NCBI GenBank assembly: GCA_020721385.1
Contig: DYMW01000080.1
Coordinates: 1 to 7,002 of the forward strand
Reading direction: 5' to 3'
DNA from: Sulfurovum sp.
GTDB lineage: Bacteria > Campylobacterota > Campylobacteria > Campylobacterales > Sulfurovaceae
DNA: 7,002 bases
Shown here in pieces: positions 1 to 5,233 of the stretch. Below the pieces are notes generated by a model, which had not been told where the DNA came from, made no database searches, and saw only the letters and a program-made list of their open reading frames with translations. Within the stretch, counting starts at the first letter, position 1; the number at the start of each line of letters is the position of its first letter. Both the position numbers and the translations under genes were made by a program.

Positions 1-7
1 GTTTACC

Positions 8-619
8 TTAATCTACTAAAATTCTCATATCTTCAACCAAGACATTTACTTCTTTAATATTCTTCATATCCCTTAAATCAATCTCTTCAATTTCAGAAAC
101 ATCTTCATCTTCTACTTTGGTATATCTTGAATTTTCTCTGCTAACAGAGGTTAAAACTTCATCCTTTTCATCGATACCATTGTCATAAGCTGAATCAATC
201 TCATCATTGCTATCAACCAAAGGATCAAAAGTGTCTAAATTATTCTCATCATTGTTAACAAAATTTTTATATCTATTGTGTCGTATGTCTAAACCATCTT
301 TATATGGGTTTCCTTCTACATCTAAATTCTCTGCATACATATTTACTATTGTATCCTCATTTTGAAGATTGTCATTTAGATGAACCGTTGCCAATTCAAT
401 GGTATTGTTCTTTACTCTTTGGTCACCTGTAATATATTTATACACTTTATCTTTATAGACTCGATTGGATCGATTTTTAATTTTTGCTTTTTCAAACAAA
501 GGATTTAAATCTTCCTTTTCAGTTTGTTCTGCACTATTTCCATTATTCTCACCATTCCAATCCGATTCATTGGCAAAAAGCATCAGTGAAAATAGAATGC
601 CTATCAATACGGTTTTCAT
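8..619 (-). CDS. Secreted acidic protein, diverged third member of the repeat-protein cluster
   Basis: Function is not recognised. The chosen start gives 203 residues. It has a Shine-Dalgarno AAGGA 8 nt upstream and yields a clean signal peptide (MKTVLIGILFSLMLFA, cleavage after A16). An in-frame ATG at 670 would add 17 unlikely residues and would sit inside a stem-loop. The mature part is rich in Asp, Glu and Asn, has no Cys, and becomes strongly acidic from about residue 120. Short stretches such as NNTIELATVHL (71-81) have the alternating polar/hydrophobic rhythm of the two upstream repeat proteins, but the Q-anchored unit is missing. The C-terminus VLVEDMRILVD resembles the last residues of both neighbours (VLTQGRLVIR and VLYQGMTRVD). 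The signal peptide is also close to that of the gene at 1628. It is the last of three co-directional genes, 92 bp after the second. A minor subunit, cap or partner of the repeat proteins is possible but is inference. Confidence 0.8.
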   Translation of the reverse strand: MKTVLIGILFSLMLFANESDWNGENNGNSAEQTEKEDLNPLFEKAKIKNRSNRVYKDKVYKYITGDQRVKNNTIELATVHLNDNLQNEDTIVNMYAENLDVEGNPYKDGLDIRHNRYKNFVNNDENNLDTFDPLVDSNDEIDSAYDNGIDEKDEVLTSVSRENSRYTKVEDEDVSEIEEIDLRDMKNIKEVNVLVEDMRILVD

Positions 620-643
620 TTTTTTAATCCTTGTTTCTAAAAC

Positions 644-682
644 TTTAAAGAAGCAGTGCCAAGCAGACACTCCTTCTTTAAA
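644..682 (-). promoter_or_regulatory. Intercistronic stem-loop, possible attenuator or leaky terminator
   Basis: The arms TTTAAAGAAG (644-653) and CTTCTTTAAA (673-682) are perfect inverted copies. An inner pair, AGTG (655-658) and CACT (668-671), extends the helix after one mismatch. That gives 14 paired bases around a 9-nt loop. Read on the minus strand the structure is followed by GTTTT, then the ribosome site of the downstream gene 25 bases after the stem. It sits wholly between two genes of the repeat cluster. It could reduce read-through into the third gene or protect the 3' end of the upstream message; the short T run makes a strong terminator unlikely. Confidence 0.5.
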
Positions 683-711
683 AACTTACATTTTGATGGT
701 ACTGTACACCA

Positions 712-1578
712 CTAATCAACTCTGGTCATACCTTGATACAAAACAGCCCCATTAGAAATTTTACTATTCTCCATAGAACAATATTTTTCAATATTCACAC
801 TTGAAAGTGTTGCATTATTAACAGACATACCACACGTATCAAGCACGGAATCCTCAACCGTTGTATCAAGCATAATACTTTTACTTTTAAGGGTACTGTT
901 CATTAAGGAACTACTCTGTATCCTATATGATCCTTGAATAACAACCGCATTTTCTATTTTTAATGTTCCCCTATTGGATGTAAGAATATTACTAGAGCTG
1001 ATATTGACGCTATTTAAAGTAGAGTCGTTAATAACCATTTCACTTTGAGAAAGTATCGATTTATCAATATCCAAATTTTCAACAACATTATTTAAGTGAA
1101 ATGAAGATTCATTTTCAACTCTACTACCATTACTCAAATAGATGGATGATTGTCTCATAGTAGAATCTTCTGCTTTTAAATTGTCTATTTCACTGTTACT
1201 CATAATAGAACTTCCATCCATAGAAGCATCTTGAAACACCAAACTGTTTTGTATTACAGATGAATTCAAATCAATATTCGCATTGGCAATATGACTGCTT
1301 AAATCAATCTCACTGTCTGTTACATGGCTACCATTTAACAACTCTATATTTGACTGCTCAATCAACGAATAGCCATCCAAACTTGTATTCTCCACACTGT
1401 TTTGCGTATGAATGTCACTATTCTCTAATATTGAATCTTCCATCTGCAATAACCCTTGGTTTATCTCACTATTGTTAACTTGGTTACTCTCAAAACTGTT
1501 TTCATGTCTCAAATCCAATTCATAAACATCAGCATAGGTTTGCAATACCACCAAAGAGAGTAAGAGTAATTTTTTCAT
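712..1578 (-). CDS. Secreted beta-solenoid-like repeat protein (8 units of about 34 residues)
   Basis: Family not recognised; 288 residues. The start has a good ribosome site (AAAGGGG, about 5-6 nt from ATG) and a classical signal peptide, MKKLLLLSLVVLQTYA, cut after A16. The remainder is repetitive and rich in Ser, Asn and Asp. Anchors of the type 'IxQ(G/S/N)' occur at Q41, Q75, Q110, Q143, Q178, Q215 and Q282, spaced 33-37 residues apart. The expected anchor near 249 is a cysteine (C249, in TCG), so eight units keep register. Within a unit, short 'SxI/SxV/SxL' strands alternate with polar residues, giving about three turns of 11-12 residues, as in parallel beta-helices. Some stretches (about 222-245) approach a five-residue period but lack the Ala/Cys pattern of classical pentapeptide repeats. 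C249 and C267 are the only cysteines. The chain ends six residues after the last anchor. It is the middle gene of the cluster. Secretion is well supported; a structural surface or fibre role is inferred. Confidence 0.85.
   Translation of the reverse strand: MKKLLLLSLVVLQTYADVYELDLRHENSFESNQVNNSEINQGLLQMEDSILENSDIHTQNSVENTSLDGYSLIEQSNIELLNGSHVTDSEIDLSSHIANANIDLNSSVIQNSLVFQDASMDGSSIMSNSEIDNLKAEDSTMRQSSIYLSNGSRVENESSFHLNNVVENLDIDKSILSQSEMVINDSTLNSVNISSSNILTSNRGTLKIENAVVIQGSYRIQSSSLMNSTLKSKSIMLDTTVEDSVLDTCGMSVNNATLSSVNIEKYCSMENSKISNGAVLYQGMTRVD
715..1470 (-). repeat. Coding tandem repeat, about 34 residues per unit, 8 units
   Basis: This is the repeat array of the middle gene at protein level. 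Unit starts are SEINQG, SLIEQS, SSVIQN, STMRQS, SILSQS, VVIQG, DTCGM and AVLYQG, at intervals of 34, 35, 33, 35, 37, 34 and 33 residues. The copies are diverged in DNA sequence, so this is an old protein repeat rather than a recent DNA duplication. Confidence 0.75.
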
Positions 1579-1596
1579 TACTACCCCTTTGGCTAA

Positions 1597-1620
1597 ATTT
1601 GATATGGTTCTATATCAAAT
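1597..1620 (-). promoter_or_regulatory. Intercistronic hairpin between the two repeat-protein genes
   Basis: The arms ATTTGATAT (1597-1605) and ATATCAAAT (1612-1620) are perfect 9-bp inverted copies around a 6-nt loop. They fill most of the 49-bp gap between the stop at 1628 and the next start at 1578. No T run follows on the minus strand, so it is not a classical intrinsic terminator. It ends about 11 bases before the AAAGGGG ribosome site, so it may affect mRNA processing or translation of the downstream gene. A protein-binding palindrome is an alternative. Confidence 0.5.
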
Positions 1621-1627
1621 TATTGAC

Positions 1628-2932
1628 TTAACGAATAACCAAACGCCCTTGTGTTAATACTGCATTACGGAAGCTTGAATCATGTACTTTATTGTCTTCA
1701 GATACGGACAAATCAATAACATCACTGTCTTTAATAAGTATACTTGCTTGAGATAAACGAGAGTCAAGCAGATGACTGTCTTTAATCTCATTGTTTTGTA
1801 TACTCACCGATGAGTCTCTTCCATCCAGTGTCGAATTACTAATAAGTAGTGCATTTTGTTTAATACTTGAATCTTCAGCCGTTACATTAACGACACTGTT
1901 GTTGGCTTGTTGTTTAAAGTTACGAACAACACTATCATCTACAGCAAGAAGTGTATCTTGTGTTATTGTACTGTCTTGAAGTTCGGCATTTCTAATGGTG
2001 TTGGTATGGTCAAGATAAACTAAAGCAACATCGGAATCATCTTGAACATTAATATCGGCTTGTTTTATTTTTGAATCAACAGCTAATGAACTATCACCTT
2101 TAACATCGGCAATAATGTTGGTAACGGTTTGATCTAATTTTGAAATGGTTGCATCATTAATCGTGGTTACACCTTGTGAAATTTCAGAATAATCTTGAAT
2201 TTCAGTATCCCCTTCAATATTATTGTGTTGTTTTACATTAAAATTTTCAGCCACAGCACCATCTGTTAATTGTGTCACTGCTTGTTTAATATCGGCTTGA
2301 CCAATTTTACCACCATCAATAACGTTGGTGGTATCAATCTCAATGTCATCAGCTTTTGATGCATCACCTTCATCCAACATTAAAAAGTTTGCTTGTTTAA
2401 TTTTTGTTCCGTCTCTATTTCCACCTTCAATCTCAACATTTGAGATGGTGTTATCAGAAGTAATTTTAGCATCTGTTAATTGTTGACCATGCCCTTCAAC
2501 CAATGTAAACCCTTGATCAATCTCTAATGAATCTTTTCCAAATGATGTAATGGTAGCATCAGTAATCGTACTGTCTGAATTAATTTTTACATCATCCACT
2601 TTACCATCAACAATGATTGTTTTTCCTTGAGTAATAATCGTGTCTCTATTCTTTCGATTATACGGTTCATCATCAAACCCAGGATCAGTAACATCTACCA
2701 TTCCATCTGCATTAATAATCGCATCATCAATTAAGTTACCATCATCTTTTTCTTTAATACTTAAATCTAAAACATCTGCATCCTCTAATATTTTTGTCTC
2801 TCCTTGAGAAACTTGTGCAGAATTCATTTCCGTTCTCTCAACCTCATTCTCTTGATTTATTTTTAATCCATCAACATTTGCTGCAAAAAGTATGCTTGAT
2901 GCAACCATTGACATAACTATTAACGTTTTCAT
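1628..2932 (-). CDS. Large secreted Q-anchored repeat protein, putative beta-solenoid or fibre subunit
   Basis: Family not recognised. The start at 2932 gives 434 residues with signal peptide MKTLIVMSMVASSILFA, cut before AN, matching the third gene's N-terminus. An ATG at 2941 would add MEK and cannot be excluded, since both ribosome sites are weak. The mature protein is acidic, has no cysteine, and is almost entirely repetitive. 'xIxQ(G/A)' anchors fall at Q43, Q102, Q140, Q180, Q217, Q253, Q291, Q325, Q359, Q395 and Q428. Spacings are 33-40 residues, apart from the first interval of 59, which carries a degenerate unit and a short insert (DEPYNRKNRD). A clean unit has three turns: 'SxIxQAxxxI', then 'DSxVxxLxI', then 'NxIxDSxI'. 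The mature N-terminus (LKIxxENxVE) and C-terminus (VLTQGRLVIR) are partial units. It is the first gene of the cluster and faces a long control region. The pattern suggests a parallel beta-helix or functional amyloid on the cell surface; this is inference, not a family match. Confidence 0.85.
   Translation of the reverse strand: MKTLIVMSMVASSILFAANVDGLKINQENEVERTEMNSAQVSQGETKILEDADVLDLSIKEKDDGNLIDDAIINADGMVDVTDPGFDDEPYNRKNRDTIITQGKTIIVDGKVDDVKINSDSTITDATITSFGKDSLEIDQGFTLVEGHGQQLTDAKITSDNTISNVEIEGGNRDGTKIKQANFLMLDEGDASKADDIEIDTTNVIDGGKIGQADIKQAVTQLTDGAVAENFNVKQHNNIEGDTEIQDYSEISQGVTTINDATISKLDQTVTNIIADVKGDSSLAVDSKIKQADINVQDDSDVALVYLDHTNTIRNAELQDSTITQDTLLAVDDSVVRNFKQQANNSVVNVTAEDSSIKQNALLISNSTLDGRDSSVSIQNNEIKDSHLLDSRLSQASILIKDSDVIDLSVSEDNKVHDSSFRNAVLTQGRLVIR
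1631..2821 (-). repeat. Coding tandem repeat, 34-38 residues per unit, about 11 units
   Basis: This is the repeat array of the first gene of the cluster at protein level. Anchors include VSQG, ITQG, IDQG, IKQA (three times), ISQG, ITQD, IKQN, LSQA and LTQG. Later units are the most regular (34, 34, 36 and 33 residues). Earlier ones are longer because of small insertions between turns. Copies are too diverged at DNA level for recent slippage. Confidence 0.8.
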
Positions 2933-3014
2933 TTTTTCCATTCTTTTTCATTAAAGTGGTTTTATCCACTGACAATTTTTTCACAAAAACTGTTGCATAA
3001 GGTGTTTTTTTGAC

Positions 3015-3020
3015 AATATA
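3015..3020 (-). promoter_or_regulatory. Candidate proximal -10 element for the repeat cluster
   Basis: On the minus strand this reads TATATT, with a weak -35-like TTAGTT (3038-3043) 17 bp upstream. The start of transcription would be near 3008, giving a leader of about 75 nt. The inverted repeat at 3038-3077 would then sit at roughly -30 to -69, a usual place for a regulator. It competes with the better -10 at 3221-3226. Weak evidence. Confidence 0.2.
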
Positions 3021-3037
3021 CACCTATTTTAATTTAA

Positions 3038-3077
3038 AACTAAGCTATTAACTTGTACAATTAAAAATAGTTTAGTT
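3038..3077. promoter_or_regulatory. Long inverted repeat, candidate operator
   Basis: AACTAAGCTATT (3038-3049) and AATAGTTTAGTT (3066-3077) are inverted copies matching at 11 of 12 positions. The one difference would be a G-U pair in plus-strand RNA. The 16-nt centre contains the perfect palindrome TTGTACAA (3053-3060), almost on the same axis. Nested symmetry of this kind suits a dimeric regulator. The G/C positions inside the arms and the palindrome make it less likely to be simple AT noise. Confidence 0.35.
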
Positions 3078-3128
3078 ATTTAGTATAGTATTGATTATTT
3101 TTAAGAGTTCCTGCTCCCTTTTAATCAT
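3072..3128 (-). CDS. Possible 18-residue leader ORF or LuxR-type gene remnant
   Basis: This minus-strand frame would encode MIKREQELLKIINTILNN. The first part resembles the start of a LuxR/GerE helix-turn-helix domain (typically TKREQEVLKLI). The frame then stops, and I find no continuation of the domain in the other minus-strand frames. Its ribosome site is weak. It may be a pseudogene remnant, a leader peptide or chance; 18 residues cannot settle this. Confidence 0.15.
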   Translation of the reverse strand: MIKREQELLKIINTILNN

Positions 3129-3146
3129 TTTTTTCTAAAAACTAGA

Positions 3147-3173
3147 CTATGTTCCTCTCACGTTATTAATCAT
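3147..3173 (-). CDS. Possible 8-residue leader ORF with strong ribosome site
   Basis: ATG at 3173 follows a near-perfect AAGGAG five bases upstream and opens the frame MINNVRGT before a TAG. It lies about 40 nt downstream of the start expected from the TATAAT at 3221-3226. A strong ribosome site with so short a frame suggests a leader peptide, or the start of a gene that has decayed. No Cys, Trp or runs of a regulatory amino acid are present, so classical attenuation is not indicated. Confidence 0.2.
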   Translation of the reverse strand: MINNVRGT

Positions 3174-3220
3174 ATTTTCTCCTTTTATCCTATATTGAAC
3201 TTATAATTAAGTCCGTTTTT

Positions 3221-3226
3221 ATTATA
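3221..3226 (-). promoter_or_regulatory. Candidate distal promoter (-10 TATAAT) for the repeat cluster
   Basis: The minus strand reads TATAAT here, with a T-rich stretch upstream but no clear -35. That form is common in Campylobacterota sigma-70 promoters. The start near 3214 would give a leader of about 280 nt before the first repeat-protein gene, containing both micro-ORFs and the inverted repeat at 3038-3077. The AT-only inverted repeat at 3233-3264 lies directly upstream. Confidence 0.35.
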
Positions 3227-3232
3227 CGGTAC

Positions 3233-3264
3233 AAATAATTAAAAAATGATTATTTTAATTATTT
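3233..3264. promoter_or_regulatory. 12-bp AT-only inverted repeat
   Basis: AAATAATTAAAA (3233-3244) and TTTTAATTATTT (3253-3264) are perfect inverted copies with an 8-nt centre. The element covers about -20 to -50 of the leftward TATAAT promoter and lies just upstream of the rightward promoter, so one protein bound here could affect both. Because it contains only A and T, chance or a bent-DNA/UP-like element is also possible. Confidence 0.3.
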
Positions 3265-3279
3265 TTTATTCACATTTGC

Positions 3280-3307
3280 TTCACATTATTAAAATATGTT
3301 GTATAAT
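3280..3307 (+). promoter_or_regulatory. Near-consensus sigma-70 promoter for the NlpC/P60 gene
   Basis: A -35 TTCACA (3280-3285, five of six consensus bases), a 16-bp spacer and a perfect -10 TATAAT (3302-3307). Transcription would start near 3314, about 55 nt before the chosen ATG at 3370. A second TATAAT at 3358-3363, only 6 bases before that ATG, could give a nearly leaderless message. Confidence 0.5.
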
Positions 3308-3369
3308 ATTATTTTTTCCAAATTTAAAATTTTATACCCAATATGCATTATTTTGGTTATAATATTTTT

Positions 3370-4743
3370 ATGAAAGCATCACAATTAACCCTACTTATTA
3401 TTTTTTTACTCTTCAGTGCGTGTCAAGAAGTGGGTGACAATAAACCTATTTTGAGTGACAAACATGAAAAACAACCCATTATTATTATCAATAAAAACCG
3501 ACATCTTAATATTGCTGAATTTTGGATAGACCAACAAAAATCTCCTGATACAATCATCATGAATACAAAAGAGATTGAACAATTCAACAACGATACGGCG
3601 TATGAAAAAAAGACCCTTACCTATTTTCAAGACATACCAACAGAGTATGATGGTGCATGGATTAAAATGACCATTGAAGTGATGTTTAATGGTCTTAAAA
3701 ATCGTACCAAATATTTTGAAGATGGTCAAAAAATTTCCAATGATTTTTATAATAAAATCAAAGAAGAGATGTATTTAGATGTACTCTATGGAAACCCTAA
3801 ACCCACACGTTATGCTTTAACCGTTAACTATACCAATCAAAAAATTATTCCTAGCACACTTGCATTACTCAAAGAGGAGAAACAGATACACTTTGACCGT
3901 AACCAAAACTCAGCTTTGGACATTGGAACACCTCTTGCCATTTTACATGGCACTTCTGATGGGTTATGGTATTACGGAATTGGACCTACAAGCTCTGGTT
4001 GGGTAGAGAGTAAAAACATTGCCTTTGGAGAAAGAGATGAGATAGCCAACTATCTACATACAGAAGAATTTATTATTACCACCTCTGCTAAAAATCCACT
4101 CATGATTAAAGGACACTATCATGATTATACACGTATGGGGGTTCGACTTCCTTATGTAATGAATATCGATGATATGACCATGGTACTTATACCTAGCCGA
4201 AACAATGAAGGAAAATTGGTACTCTCTAATGCCACCATTAAAACCGACAACACCCACAAAGGATATTTACCTTATACTCCCCGTGCCATATTGACCCAAG
4301 CGTTTAAATTTTTAAATGCTCCTTATGGTTGGGGAGGAATGTATGGAGAACAAGATTGTTCAAAATTTTTACAACAAGTTTATGCCACAACAGGTGTTTT
4401 ACTTCCTAGAAATTCAACCTCTCAAAGTAATGTTGGCTCCTCTATTGTAGAGCTTTCTGGATTGACCAATAACTCAAAAATTGAATTGTTAAACAGTGTC
4501 GCTACCATAGGAAGCACCCTTTTACATTTAGATGGACACATTGTTTTGTACTTGGGTGAGTATAAAGGAGAGCCTTATATCATTCACACCGTTTGGGGAG
4601 AATCTGAAGAGCATTTTGCACTTGGAAGAACCGCTGTTACTTCACTCAATTTTAATGATTATCTTACTAAAATTGATAAAGCAACCGCCATTGAGATGAA
4701 AATAGAAGAAAACCTACTTATTGCCGAGGTTCAAAAAAAATAG
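3370..4743 (+). CDS. SH3-domain NlpC/P60 peptidoglycan hydrolase, lipoprotein
   Basis: Predicted cysteine peptidase that cuts stem peptides of peptidoglycan, held on a membrane by lipid. The start at 3370 gives 457 residues beginning with a lipoprotein signal (MKASQLTLLIIFLLFSAC, lipid on C18). An ATG at 3343 would add nine residues that spoil the signal. No clear Shine-Dalgarno is visible for either. Residues about 58-150 fit the N-terminal stabilising domain of this family. About 162-220 is an SH3b1-type domain (LHGTSDGLWYYG, then GWV at 210-212), and about 240-303 a second SH3. The NlpC/P60 domain follows: PYGWGG (318-323), catalytic Cys330 in QDCSKF, His390 in DGHIVLYLG, and a third polar residue, His406, in IIHTVWG. 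The order matches SH3-containing NlpC/P60 enzymes that cleave gamma-D-Glu-diamino acid bonds; the exact substrate is inferred. The 3' end overlaps convergent lptC by 26 bp. It is divergent from the repeat cluster, so co-regulation is possible but unproven. Confidence 0.88.
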   Translation: MKASQLTLLIIFLLFSACQEVGDNKPILSDKHEKQPIIIINKNRHLNIAEFWIDQQKSPDTIIMNTKEIEQFNNDTAYEKKTLTYFQDIPTEYDGAWIKMTIEVMFNGLKNRTKYFEDGQKISNDFYNKIKEEMYLDVLYGNPKPTRYALTVNYTNQKIIPSTLALLKEEKQIHFDRNQNSALDIGTPLAILHGTSDGLWYYGIGPTSSGWVESKNIAFGERDEIANYLHTEEFIITTSAKNPLMIKGHYHDYTRMGVRLPYVMNIDDMTMVLIPSRNNEGKLVLSNATIKTDNTHKGYLPYTPRAILTQAFKFLNAPYGWGGMYGEQDCSKFLQQVYATTGVLLPRNSTSQSNVGSSIVELSGLTNNSKIELLNSVATIGSTLLHLDGHIVLYLGEYKGEPYIIHTVWGESEEHFALGRTAVTSLNFNDYLTKIDKATAIEMKIEENLLIAEVQKK

Positions 4744-5233
4744 AAGCTTCAATGTGATCTGCCTTAACCTCTTGGGAGGTCATGTTGTACTCTAAATTGT
4801 CACCTTTAATATGGCTTTTATAAATATCTAATGTAAAAGAAGCGGTTCCTTTTAGATATTTTGCATCCACATTGTAATCAATACTATCGGTTAAAAATCT
4901 ATAATTATCATGATTTTTTAATTCAACATTCTCTTTCAAATAAACCACATCATCTCTATAAATACCTTGAGTGGCTAAAAGCATATCTCCTTTATCACTC
5001 GTAAGGTTTATCTCTTTCATATCAAGATAATTGGTATATTTGGTGGTTTCACTTGCCAATAATGCATTACCTATCTGATTCTCTTTAAGTTCAATCAATG
5101 AAAAATTTGTAAATACCAACTCTTTAGAAGAATTTGACTCTACTGCATCTTGTGAAATTGGATTAATTCTTAGTACACTCAATAGTAAAATAATCAATGC
5201 AAGAATTAAAAAATACTCTATTCTCAATGCCAT
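4718..5233 (-). CDS. lptC: LPS export protein LptC
   Basis: LptC is the single-span inner-membrane part of the LptB2FGC transporter. It takes lipopolysaccharide from the ABC core and passes it to LptA in the periplasm. The protein has 171 residues, near the usual LptC size. It has a hydrophobic anchor at about 7-22 (YFLILALIILLLSVL) followed by a beta-rich periplasmic part of the LptC/OstA jelly-roll type. Typical segments are ASETTKY (60-66), LTSDKGDMLLATQGIYRDD (77-95), YLKENVELKN (98-107) and LTDSIDYN (114-121), then the paired GTASFTLD and GDNLEYN strands. The start overlaps the end of kdsC by 10 bp. The best ribosome site (GAGGAG) is rather far, 14 nt from the ATG. The call rests on architecture, motifs and the kdsC context, since LptC sequences are weakly conserved. 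lptA does not follow; instead a convergent gene overlaps the last 26 bp. Confidence 0.85.
   Translation of the reverse strand: MALRIEYFLILALIILLLSVLRINPISQDAVESNSSKELVFTNFSLIELKENQIGNALLASETTKYTNYLDMKEINLTSDKGDMLLATQGIYRDDVVYLKENVELKNHDNYRFLTDSIDYNVDAKYLKGTASFTLDIYKSHIKGDNLEYNMTSQEVKADHIEASIFFEPRQ

Larger units (their letters stand above)
2942..3369. other. Divergent, very AT-rich control region
   Basis: This long gap lies between the divergently read repeat-protein cluster (left) and the NlpC/P60 lipoprotein gene (right). I see no substantial gene in it. It contains a near-consensus promoter to the right, a candidate promoter to the left, inverted repeats at 3038-3077 and 3233-3264, a palindrome TTGTACAA at 3053-3060, a 6-bp inverted pair (3000-3005 and 3020-3025), and a short hairpin (2955-2959 paired with 2966-2970) just upstream of the leftward gene. 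Two very small minus-strand frames are listed separately. With A/T content this high, some of the symmetry is expected by chance. Confidence 0.6.

Noticed and set aside
620..670. Upstream start at 670 for the acidic protein
   Set aside because: It would add a non-signal N-terminus read from a stem-loop, while ATG 619 has a good ribosome site and gives a proper signal peptide.
465..755. Plus-strand open frame of 96 codons
   Set aside because: It lies antisense across the acidic protein, the gap and the end of the repeat gene, has no ribosome site, and is explained as a shadow frame.
712..1578. Classical pentapeptide-repeat protein
   Set aside because: A five-residue rhythm shows only locally (about residues 222-245). 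The dominant period is about 34, and the usual A(D/N)LXX composition is missing.
1628..2821. CRISPR-like or recent DNA tandem repeat
   Set aside because: Repetition is at protein level only. Nucleotide copies are diverged, without constant repeats and unique spacers.
712..2932. Curli subunits (CsgA/CsgB) for the repeat proteins
   Set aside because: The units are about 34-38 residues rather than about 22, have a single Q anchor, and lack the Q-G-N-A-Q spacing of curlin repeats. No csgG, csgE or csgF is in the window. The similarity is in style only.
3406..3729. Minus-strand open frame of 107 codons inside the NlpC/P60 gene
   Set aside because: It is fully antisense to a well-supported gene and shows no recognisable domain or ribosome site.
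8..4743. Fap-type amyloid operon (fapA-F) with the peptidase as FapD
   Set aside because: The peptidase is NlpC/P60 with SH3 domains, not a C39-type FapD. It is on the opposite strand, and no FapF-like porin is present.
4767..4780. Hairpin ACCTC-TTGG-GAGGT as a terminator near the convergent gene ends
   Set aside because: The stem is only 5 bp, lies within lptC coding sequence and has no T run on either strand.
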